The notes beneath the pieces were generated by a model. It did no database searches. It was given only the letters and a program-made list of their open reading frames with translations, and was not told the DNA's origin. 64,000 nucleotides of DNA from Catonia carolina (taxonomy: Eukaryota; Arthropoda; Insecta; Hemiptera; Achilidae), in the NCBI GenBank assembly GCA_035578175.1, contig JAQMRL010000007.1:48432727-48496726 (forward strand), read 5' to 3'. Made by a program: the position numbers and the translations under genes. Numbering within the stretch: position 1 is the first letter of the stretch; each line of letters begins with the position of its first letter. Of this stretch, positions 26,801 to 38,800 are shown in pieces.

Positions 26801-29800
26801 AATATTAATATTACAAACAATTTCATTTATTCGGTTAAAAAATACGGGGTTAGGTTGCATAATAAATGCAACACATTATCAGTTCTTGTTGTGACGCGCT
26901 CATTCAATACAAGTATCAACCAACGCTATTCTGACGTCACAGTAGATCGGTTCAGTGCTATATCTTTCGACACGGCCAGAATTTGGCTAGAGTCGCCATT
27001 TTTTCCTTCGTTTCTTGTTAACTGGTTCACGCAGCTTACAGCGCATGCGTGCCCTCTCTCTCATTCGCTCTCTCTCGTGTTGTCCGTCGATACTGCTAGC
27101 GCTGAGCGAATCACTGCACTCGTGTCGTCTGCAACATACACATCATAGTTACAACTAACCTCGATTCAATAAACAGCTGTTTTTTGTTTACATTCTATTA
27201 TTTGTTATTCGCTCGCTGTCTTCGTTCGTTATTTTCAACATGGACGATTTCCAATCTTTAATCAAAAAACGCGACGTTGTTAATAATCATCTTTCTCGTT
27301 TTAATAATTTTCTTCAATCTGACGTTGAAGTTAACCAAGTCAAATTACGACTTGACAAATTCTTAGACCTCTGGTGTGACTTCGAACAGATACAAACGAA
27401 TATCGAATTACTTCAACCCGAAACAGATTTCGAATCAGAACGCACTGCATTCGAAACTCATTATTTCCAGTTAATTGATCGCGCCCAGAAATTAATTGAA
27501 TCTCTGGACAATACAATCGTTTTACAAAATCAAGTCAAGTCTTCTAATTCGCAATTAATACAATTACCTCGAATTCGCCTACCATCATTCGACGGAGATG
27601 TTGCAAAGTTCCAAAACTTCATTAGCTTGTTCAATGATTTAATTCACAATAATTCTGAGTTATCATCTGTTCAAAAACTCCATTATTTGAGGTGCTCATT
27701 AGTCGGTGAACCACTGCGTCTAATAGAACACCTGCCTCTCTCGCTTGAAAATTATACGTTAGCGTACAATTTAATTGTTGAGCGCTACTCCAACGCAAGG
27801 CGCATAGCAAATGTTCACTTAAATCAGATACTCAATTTCGTTAAATCTGACACTCCGTCCTATCAATCGCTAAAAAGTTTCCTTAGTACACATGAATCTT
27901 CAGTTGGTGCCTTACGGCTGTTAAATATAAATTTACTCGAATATTTGCTTTTTGAAATAGCATACTCCAATCTCGATTCGGTCACGAAGCAGTCCTTCGA
28001 AGACTCGAACTCCGCTTCAACTGTACCTACATTCGAAAGTTTAATTTCATTTGTTACTGCTCGCATGCACTCTTTCGAATTATTAAATTCTTCACCGTCA
28101 ACCGATAATGTCAGTTCTTCGCACTCCGGCGATTCAAATCTCGAACAACCGGACTCTTATCATCCGGTCACAGCTGATTCCAATTCTGTACAAATTAATC
28201 GTAATTCTGTTTCACCGTCTTCTGTTTCTCACAATATACCTTCGTTTTTCGTCAAATCAAATTCACTCAAATGTCTGTCGTGCGAATCTCACTTTCATTC
28301 AATTCACAACTGTAGTGAATTTCTTGCACAAAATGTAGATAATCGCTACAAAATTATTTCTCGGCTTAAACTTTGTTTTGCCTGCTTCGGGCGACACGAT
28401 CGCCGCAATTGTAGCTCAAATAAACATTGTCGTATCTGCCAGTCAAAATCGCACAATACGTTGCTGCATATTGATCGCAGCCCTCAAAAATCTAATTCGT
28501 CCACCGCTTCTGTTGTTAATTCGCATAATTCGCCAACTGCTAGTCCGTATCATCCTGCCGTACATCCGGACACCGATTCACCGGCTACTGGATGCCTACT
28601 TGTAAATTCTTCGCCGCCGATTCAAGCTAATACTATCGCAACTCCGCCAATTAATTCTTGTACTACCTGCTGTGCTGATAAGCCGGTAGTTACTTCAAAT
28701 TCGTCGTCCTCGTCCATTATTGTTAACCAACCTGCCGATTATTCACTTTCATGTCGACTTAACGGCCAAACTGCGCTGCTAGGTACTGCTATCGTTCATG
28801 CTGTCGATTCATCCGGCAAAATCGTTCCGCTTCGCGCTGTGATCGACAATGGATCTCAGTCCAGCATCTTAACATACAACGCCGCTCGTTCACTGCAACT
28901 CGACATCGTTCCTACTTCTAAACGCCTGCAAGGCATTTCAGCCGAAGTCACCTCAGTTAAAGGTATTACAAATTTTACAATTCTGTCGCCGCAAAATTCT
29001 AACTTTCGCCTTCCGCTTCAGGCTAATGTTATTAACAAAATATCAGACCGCCTACCTGCTTCTCGAATTCATAAGTCAGTCGGTGAACAGTTTTCACAAC
29101 ATCTGCTAGCTGATTTTCGCTTCCGCAGCCCCAATCCAGTAGATTTACTGCTTGGCGCTGATTGTTTTTCAGAAATTCTCGATTTTAGTAAAACGCCTTT
29201 AATTAAAGGTACTCCATCCGCTTTATCAACCGTATTTGGTTATGTAGTATTCGGAAAATTGCCCGAACTACAACCACTTAGTTCTGCTTCAAGTAACGAT
29301 TCGCTCTTAACATCTGTTTTCGCTAACAACGCTCAAGTCTCGTCGCCTGCTACTGATGTTAATCTCACATCGCCTGCTGTTCAAAATCACTCGTCAAATA
29401 AAAATTCATCTTCGCATCAAATTATCGTCGCTGACCAACAAACTATCGTTCCTGCTAAGTCATCAATCAACCTCGATGTCACCTCAAACCCTGTAATCAG
29501 TGAATCTATCGCTTCTATCGTCCAGCCACCTAGCTGCCTTCTCGCTTCGCCTGTATTCAACAATAATTCGAATCACGCCGCTGTTTCAACTAATCGCCCT
29601 TCTGCTTCAACTAATCGTCTTCACCATACTTCTGTCTCTTCGCCTTCAAATCGTTTCACCGCTTCGTCCGAAATCATCGCTGTTGATCCTCGTCTCGCTT
29701 CGTCTACTGACTCCGCCAGTATCTCGACCGATCTTGCTGCTGGTACTACGCCAATTCGTCGCTTCAACTCTGCGCCTCGCTTCAAGTCAACGCCTCGATT

Positions 29801-32800
29801 CAAGTCTGTACTGAAGGCCTCCACCGAGTCGTCTTCAGTCAATTCTTCGCCAAACCGCTTCGCATCTCGCTGCATCATCGCTAATTCGCCAATAAAACCT
29901 ACTACGTTCGCCTCAGTCGATTCTACGGCTAACCAACTCATCTCAAATCATCGCTTCTCGTCGTCTCTCGCAAACACTCTCGATCAACCGCTGCAAGTCG
30001 CTTCGCTAAAGGGCAACCGGCCCTCCTCAGTCGTTTCATGTTCTGCTAACTCTCTTCGCACGCCTTTAGCCCCTCTTGGCGGGCGGGGCCCCAAACATCG
30101 TATACAATATTCACAACCGGTGAATAATTGTAATTTCAACTCTCTTCGCTCGTTCAATGCTTGGTGTGATCTTCGCAACTCTCGTTCGTCGTCTCAACCT
30201 CAATCACGGATTCACTCACAACTGGTTAGTGAAGTTCGCCGTACCGCAATTCTCGATTCTCGCCAACATTGTTCGCCTGCTCGTCAATTCGTTTCGCAAC
30301 CCGCTTATCAGTTAGCTCTGCCTTTGGGCAACTAACTTCTCCGCCGTTTTCACTTCGTTCCACGCTCAACTCATCTCCATTCGTTTTGTTCTTCGTTCAT
30401 TTTTTTGTTCTTCGCTTGTTTTCTTCGTTCGCCGTCTTCTTTCTTCGTTTCTTCTTCTGCGTCGCTTCTGGTTGTCAACCCTCGTTGACAATCACATCAA
30501 GATACTCCGCTTTCTCGTTGGCTTCCGCGCGAGCCGTGGAAGATGTTCCGTTCGTCGTTGGCCGGGCAAACCCGTGCGTTTGTCACGCCACCTCAAGATG
30601 CTCCGTTCTTCGCTTCATTCGATTCTTCTTCGTCGTCTTCTTTGCTTCGTTCTCGTCGTTTTTGCTACGTTTACCGCTCCCTGGTTGTTTCAGGGCGGGC
30701 GGCTTCGTTCTTCGATCTTCTCTGCTAGTTTTGTTTCTGTAAATCGCTTTCATCGATTTAGGCGGGCGGTATGTTAACGCCACTTGCACCCCCGTCTAAT
30801 AATTACTAATTATTATCGTCGTTAAATACACTGATTTTGTATTAATAACCTTTTTCCCGCCTGTGCCTGTGTACTTGTCTTGACTTCCGATGGTGACCTC
30901 AGTTCATGACGTATTTTCTCCCTCTACTCACATTCCTTTCTTCCCGGTTTCAACTCACTCACTGGTTAGATTCTGTGGCATGTAGACTGTTCGTGCCTTC
31001 TCTGCGCCGGCCATCCTATGGCGTCGCTTCTGCAATCGTCGTTATGCTTCGTTCGTTTCTGATGTACCATACATCATTTTCAAGTGTGATTTTGCTTATG
31101 TGTGTAATTTATAATCATTTACAATTGTTCTTGTTTTCGTATCAAACATTAAAGTTACAGTGTGAATCGTACCCGGACACGGGTCGCGTGGACGTCGTTT
31201 CTACACTTCAGGCCATACAAAAGGTAAGCGCATCAGTTTGTTTGCTGCATGTTTTCTGATTAGTGTTTGAGTTGACCAGTGATGTCCTGCTGTTCCAGCA
31301 GTTACTTATCGTTTTACCTTTGCCTCCCGTAGTGTACTTTCTATCGTTGTATCTTGCTTATTCAGTCGTTCCGCCGTTGGTTTCTGGCGCCTTTAAATGA
31401 AACTAGGTCCTCCGAAACAAGTCGTTTATGCTTCAGTTTACATTAATCTGCCATTAGTCGTGGATAGTGGGTTAATGTCCTACAGTTACAAGTCGGCTTA
31501 CCGCATCAATCGTTTTATCCAATATTTTTGGGTTAATTTCAAAGCTTCTGCCATCAGGGCTTTAACATTCATTACATTTAATTTTATAAATTCCACATGA
31601 ATTAAATTGATTATTTTCTTTTTCTTTATCATTTACATTTGCCTTAATATTCTGTTTTTGTAAAATAAATTTTAAAGGAAACTGGGGTTTATATGCTATT
31701 TTGTATTTATTTTTATCGTATATATTGGTAATTTTATGTATTCTATGATTTATATGATATGTAATGTATTTATTACCATTTTTGTTTATTTCTTCTTTAT
31801 TGTTTAATGGTAATAGATGTGTTTTTTTCTGATTAATTTTATGTAAATATTTATTTATTAATCTGTTTATGAAAATATTATTGTAATCATTGTTTTGTGC
31901 TATTTCTTTAATGTAATTTATTTCTTTATTAAATCTTTCTTTATTGTTATATGTGTATATATATGCTCTGTGTATCATGTTATTATACGTGTTTATTTTA
32001 TGTATCCATGGGTGATTTGAAAATCTGTTTATTGTGTTATTTGTAACATGTGGTTTCCTATATATATCAGTTTCTATTATATTATTTATTATTTGTATTT
32101 TTATATCCAGGAAATTTATGTTTTTATCTTTTTCTACTTCACATGTAAATTTAAGTTTTTCATAGTAATTATTCAATTTTTTATTAATAATATTATGTTC
32201 ACCCTTTATTTTTTCATTATAAACTACCAATATGTCATCTACATATCTTACCCAAAGTAAAATGTTGTGTGTGTGTGATATGTTATTTACAATTATATTT
32301 TCGAATTCTTGTATATAAATTTCTGATAGTATGGTAGATAATGGAGAACCCATAGCTAGTCCTTCTGTTTGATTATAAAATTTATTATTAAATGTAAAAT
32401 AATTTTGGTTACAAATATTTCTGATTATTGTACATATTTTATTTATTATATTATCGTTTTCCCCATTACTTTTTAATTTCTTATTTATTATATTTAGTGT
32501 TTCTTTTATGGGTATATTTGTATACATGTTATCTATGTCAAATGATACCATCTTTGTGTCTTTACTTACTTTTATTGTTTTTATTTTTTCTATTAAATTG
32601 TAACCATTTTTAATATTGTATTTGTAATTTAATTTAATTTTCTGCCGTAAAATTTTATCTATTGTTTTAGCTAGTAAGTAATTAGGTGCAGTTTTAAAAT
32701 TTATTAAAGGTCTAATTGGTATTTCTTTTTTATGTAATTTTGGTAATCCTGTAAATATTGGGGCTTTAGGTGTGTATGGATATAATCTTGTATGATATTT

Positions 32801-35800
32801 AATATTATTATTGTAGTTTAACATGTCCCTATAGTCATTAATTAAAGTTTTTATTATTCTTAAATATTTTTGTGTTGGGTCCTTTATTTCGACATAATTG
32901 TTTTTATTAATAAATTGATTTATTTTGTTATTGTAATCATTTATGTACATGATTGTAGGTGTATTCGTTTTATCGGAATGCAATAAGATTGCCTTATTCA
33001 TTTCTAATTTTTCTTGAACATTAAGAACATCTTTTTTATTTATAAATTTATTGACACCATTTTTATTTTTGTTTTCAATTAATTTTATGGTATTATGTAT
33101 AATATTATTACGTGTGTATTCTTTATCTTTATTATCTAATTTATAAATATTTAATTCCGTATCAATTATTATATTCTTACATACTTTTTCCTTATTGTCA
33201 TTTGAATTAGTAAGGATAAACTTATTTGAGTTGATTATGACTTTCTTATCTATTTGATTAAAATTAATGTCTGTAAAATTTTTATAATTATTATTGCATG
33301 TTTGTATTTGTTTATCATGAATGGCTTTATTTTCTTTATCTTTTGATAGTAAAATATTAAACTTTTTGCTATGTCTATTTAATATCTGTTCTCTAATATT
33401 CTTAATTTTATTTTTTATTTCACCTATAATACATTCATAAAAATTAAAACCCATATCTTTTAAAACCCATAAATGTGTATTATAAATTTCAGTGTTTATT
33501 TTATTTTTTATATAATAAGCATATTTTATTTCATGTTTAATTCTGTATATTTGTGCAAACTTTATAGTTTTTATTGCAATTTTATTTTTATTGTTTGTTT
33601 TTATTGTTGCATATTTCGGAACTATGTTATATTTTAGACACTTTTTGTTAAAATCTATACTTAGAATCGATTTTAGAAGTTTTATATTTAACTTATAAAA
33701 TTTAAATTTCATCTTAGCCTGGTATGGCTTCATTATTATTTTATTAAACATCCTATGTAGGATTTTTAAACAGCCGTATTATTTAAAATTGAAATATATA
33801 TTTTCTAACCACCAGAATACGGTAACATAAAACAGATTCATAAACGGTTTCATAAACAGATTAATAAATAAATATTTACATAAAATTAATCAGAAAAAAA
33901 CACATCTATTACCATTAAACAATAAAGAAGAAATAAACAAAAATGGTAATAAATACATTACATATCATATAAATCATAGAATACATAAAATTACCAATAT
34001 ATACGATAAAAATAAATACATAATAGCATATAAACCCCAGTTTCCTATAAAATTTATTTTACAAAAACATAATATTAAGGCAAATGTAAATGATAAAGAA
34101 AAAGAAAATAATCAATTTAATTCATGTGGAATTTATAAAATTAAATGTAATGAAATATATATAGGTAAAACCACCAGATCTTTTAAAAAACGGTTTACAG
34201 AACACTATTCTAACTATAAAAAAGGAAATCGAAAATTCTCCAATGTAACTGAACATATGATTAAAAATAAACATAATATGTCGAATATAAAAAATAATCT
34301 AGAAATATTGGAAATAAATAACAAACAAAATGAAATTGAAATTTTGGAAAAATATTATATTTATAAATACAATAACAGGGAAAAATTAATGAACACACAG
34401 ATTGAATACGACAATCAACTGATTAAGTTGGCAAGACTGTTTTAAATATAAGAATCGACTATTCCTTATCTACCATGGTAGGAGCAGGAAGTTTTAAATT
34501 GTGACTTGTAATAAATTTTAATTTACTGAAGATGTGTACAAGATACACGAAAGCGCTATAAACATTGGTAAGTGTTTTATGTTACCGTATTCTGGTGGTT
34601 AGAAAATATATATTTCAATTACCTTTATATATTCCCTTTATAAATTTCAGTTTAGCAAAAAAATGTATAAAACATGTTTTGTAGACAAGAGTTTACTGGA
34701 ACAAATGTTATTTTTTATTTAAATTTCTGTAAATATTTGATGAAGTTACAAAATGTTCAACATGAGTCCATTTTCATATCACAGGGAAGCAAGATGGAAT
34801 GGTATTTTACATTCTTTACGGTGATGTCACAGAGCCACTATTATATTTAGGTTACAGCTGTAAGCAAAGCAATGTAGAAAATTCTTTTCCCTACAACCAC
34901 GTGTTTTGAAAAATTTTGTAGGTGCGGTTAGAAGGAAGCCATTACTGGTCCTTTGCAACCCGGCAAAGTGTCGAATTTTTCTGCCTCTGTGATGGTAAAC
35001 TTCCTCCTGAAAAGTAAAATGGACTCGTCTTTCCTTTTCAAGGGCAAACACCATAAAAGAATCGTCATAGCTTCAACACAAACTAAAGAACATGCATGTA
35101 CATTGACTTACACATGAGCTACATGAATTTCCATTCAAAACAAACAATTCCCAAACCATCAATGCTACCTACACACTATAGAGGGAATAAAAGTTTTCCC
35201 TGTTATGATATTCTATTTCTGAAAACACTTTCAGATGCGTTAAAGAATTCCCTACAAGAAAAGTGAAATATTTACAGGTCTTCGATTTATACTGACCTTG
35301 CAGAAGCACATTTTATCGCCCCAACCACAATCCATTCGGTATCATCTAAAATTAGATTACCAGTGTGAACAGGGTTAACACAGCTTTATTTGGAGCCAAT
35401 ATTTAGAGTTAAGTCAAGAGTTTTATTAGGGAACATTCTATAATATAACGTAAATCATCGCAATTGTATAATAGTTCGTCAGTATAACCCTCTTTTTCAA
35501 TTAGTGATTTTAATTGCAATAGAAATATGTTTTTGTGCTTTTGGAATCAGAGGATTTGGACTCTGCTTATTGTTATCTCCTTAATCCCATGCCTTTCTTT
35601 TCCAGCACCACAACCAACCATCTGTAGCTTAAAACTCACCCTCACGTTTTAAATCTGTCAGTCTGTCAAGTTTAAAGTCTAAAATTAAGCAGGGAAATAA
35701 CTCAACCACGTTAAATCTGAAAGCGCTGTATAACCGACAGTGTTATAACCAAGGACCACTGTAGCTTTAAATATATGAATAAGATTACCTCCTTTCCTCT

Positions 35801-38800
35801 TTCCTAATTTTTCCAGCTCTTTACCCTGTTCTTTATCTTCATGAGCTTTAGCAGCCATATCTGAAGTATTTACAGTGACCGTAGATTTGATTTCTTGCTG
35901 TGAATCACGCATTTTGTCATAGAACACCTGTTAGTAAAAATATCACAAATATTTAACTGATTCAAAACAGGCAAATGAACCTTTTGGTATTTAGTAAGCA
36001 CTTTAACAAATATTAATAAACTTTACACATTGAACGCCAAATCATGACATCAAACAATGTCAAAAAATCATGTCATCAGTTGAATCACTACTGGTTAAAC
36101 CCCACTTAACTGGAATCCAGGTTAACCAGATAAAATTTTAATTGTACTACATAATATATGAATCATTTTTAGAAAATAAGAAAAATAACAGATCAATTCC
36201 ATTTTCCAACAATGCAAAGTACATATTGTACATCCAAATATTAATAATAATATTGTACATCCAAATTTTAATGTACAATACAGTATAAGTTATTTATTTC
36301 CATATTTAAAGTATTTTTACACAGTCGTAAGTTACAAAACCAGTTTCTAATTGCAGATATCAATACAAAAAACAGTTACAGAATGTATTTTTGATAAATT
36401 GAAGATTCATTGAAATTTTTTGAGGAAAGTGACGAAGCAACCCCATCTGATATTTTATTTATGAAACACTGGCGAGACATAGCAGCTAAGAAAAGAAACA
36501 AAACAAGAAAAATTTCTGAATTCTTTAAAAAATAAGCATTGTATTAGTACATACACACATACTTTTAGTGTTTTCTATTGTTTTTTTTTTTGTATCAAGT
36601 TAATCTATGGTTTATTATTACTAACTATATATTGTTATTTAGGTCATCAGCCGAAAGGCTGGTTTGAACCTGTAGAGGTTTTACTAAGTAAATCGAGGAG
36701 TGAGGTGGTTTACCATTGCCTTCCTCACTGAGTGGAAAAGTACACTTATCAGCATGCCAGGCCCTCTGAAAAGCATATATCTTCCACTCTGCAAAAGACA
36801 CTTTCACTTCATTCACCACAGGGTCTGACTGTATAATGAAATCCATTACTTTCAGAGGAGATAACTCTGATTAGTGTCTTTTACACCTCTACCTCTTCTG
36901 TTCTTAAATGATTCAGTCATTTAATTGGCTGACCATCTGATAAGAAACAGAACTATTTATTTTAGCCCTGCAACTAACAGATTGAGTGTAATTAATTTGA
37001 CACTCCACCTGTCTGTTATGGGCAAAACTATATATTACATACATGAACTATATATTACGTTCATTGTTATGTTATAAATATGTGTTACATACCAAAATTT
37101 TGTTAGTAAGATTGTTTTATAAGTTTATTTTGAAATTATACATTCATAATACAGCAAACTACTTTGTATTATGTCTGTAATATTTTATTATACAACAACA
37201 TTCCGTTTCATCGGGATTGGAGTCCGCCCACATTAGTCCGGTTAACCAGGGTTGTACTGTATTAATAACATTCAGAAAAATAATAGATCTGACTAAACTA
37301 ATCAAAAATAAAATTGCTAGTATTGTGGGATGGTTACTTTAGAATTGTACTTAGCAAAAGTAAGATTACCGCTTCTAATTTTTTTTTTTTGAGCTAGCAT
37401 GTACAAATGACAGTGGTGGAAGTATTATGTCCATCAATGTGTGCATGATTGACACCAAGTAGATGCGTGCTGAATTTGTTCACCATTTCTATATTCATGG
37501 TACATACCATGTTTATCTTTCAACAAATTTACACAACCATTTATTCATTATTCACTCACGACTTTAAATTCATAAATACTAAATTTTGGATTTAATTTAA
37601 TTTACACTGTTAAATTAGGGGTGAGGAGTTGATTCTGTTCTTTAAAACAGAATTAATTAAAAATGTATTATTTTCAATTTTTTATTTCTAATGATACACT
37701 AAAGTCCGGTAAGGAAAGGTCAAAGCAAAAAATAGTTTTAAAACGTTGCAGTTTTTTTGAAAGGCTCTCTAATAATGAAATTAAGATAAGCACCTTGAAG
37801 AGCCACAAGTAAGAATGTAGTAGTATTGTGAGAAAATTTAAAAAATTTTGGCTATGGAATTTGCAGGTCACAAAATATTAAAATGTTTTCGTTAGATCAA
37901 CACAAGAGATTGAACATGATTATTTATTTACTTAAAATGGATAAATAAATGAATCAGTTTTATCGCATAAAATATAGTGGAAAAGAAAGAAAAAATATAA
38001 CTAGATAAGTACAGTATTTCCAGGGAATACTGCATTATTAATCATTAACCAATAGACATAACATTAATGTACACACAATCACATGCGTGGGTTGACAGGA
38101 GAGGAATAACGAATGGTAGAATAGAGAATAGACCTATCGTCCTCCCAAATGACTATTTTCTGCTCTTTATTATAAATAGGTAAGACTAACGAAATGATGT
38201 CCAAATAATCATGACCACATCTGGCATTGACTTTGGATGATCAATTTTACAATTACCAGAATCCTACTGTAATTCAAAATTATATGGTTTAACAGGAAAC
38301 TGACACATTTTCTGCAATACCTGTCAAATATACATACCTTGAAGAATGCCTGGCTAAGATCTCCACCAAGCAATTTGCTGAACATACTCTTTTGAATTAT
38401 TGGATTACCGCCTTCAAGAAGTGCTATTCCAAGTTCAACAGCTTCAACAAAAATAGATGGAGAGTGAACAGATTTTATAACTAATTCAACGACTAGATCT
38501 GATGCGCCTTCATGATCCAAATGACTCTGAACTTCATGCAATGTCAGTCCAGCACGACTCAACAGTTTTGCTGAAAGAAGTACAACGATAAATTGTATTA
38601 TTAAACTTCAGGCAGACCTGAGGTTAACATCCAGTTCGGACACAATTACTTTTTCCTTTTACAATACCCAGTACAAAATAATTAATTTGGATTTAAAGAA
38701 TATCAATTTTTTAATTTTTTTCTTAAAACAAATTTAAATGAATAAAATCAAAACTGAAAATTTATTAATTTTCTGAGTCTTTGTTCTCAGCGTTTGTTTT

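Larger units (their letters stand above)
25798..31567 (+). mobile_element. BEL/Pao-type LTR retrotransposon lacking Pol
   Basis: 5,770 bases. LTRs of 796 bases each (25798-26593, 30772-31567) start TGTTAACGCC and end GGGCTTTAACA. They differ at only two positions that I can see (26196 A vs 31170 T; 26356 C vs 31330 T). The 5-base target duplication TTCAT (25793-25797, 31568-31572) is as expected for BEL/Pao. A purine-rich tract (AGGCGGGCGGTA) precedes the 3' LTR and a TGG-starting putative primer-binding site follows the 5' LTR at 26598. The only long frame encodes Gag plus protease; no reverse transcriptase, RNase H or integrase exists. It interrupts the Penelope endonuclease. Confidence 0.93.
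24886..34616. mobile_element. Penelope-like element cluster (head-to-head partial copies)
   Basis: A minus-strand element (RT frame, GIY-YIG domain, 3' end at 24886) abuts at about 33835 a 5'-truncated plus-strand copy (33837-34616). The outer sequences are therefore inverted repeats. The ~100 bases at 24886-24985 recur directly at 33736-33834, as a pseudo-LTR does. Imperfect 12-base duplication AATTAACTTTAT / AATTACCTTTAT (24874-24885, 34617-34628). Two later insertions lie inside: 25233-25604 and 25798-31567. Confidence 0.85.
24429..35763. mobile_element. TA-flanked TIR element, split by the Penelope cluster
   Basis: Left CAGTGGTCTCTGGTTATAAC and right GTTATAACCAAGGACCACTG are inverted, each bordered by TA. 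Without the 9.7-kb Penelope/BEL insertion the element would be about 1.6 kb (24429-24885 plus about 34629-35761). The ends resemble pogo/Tigger-type TIRs, but I see no transposase in the remaining flanks. Confidence 0.6.

Noticed and set aside
26423..27148. 241-residue frame in the BEL leader
   Set aside because: Starts in the LTR, low-complexity, no recognised domain; upstream of the true Gag start in a region that should be untranslated.
31562..31567. Apparent natural end (NEC-stop) of the Penelope RT frame
   Set aside because: The stop lies in the BEL LTR; the real frame continues at 25797 across the insertion.
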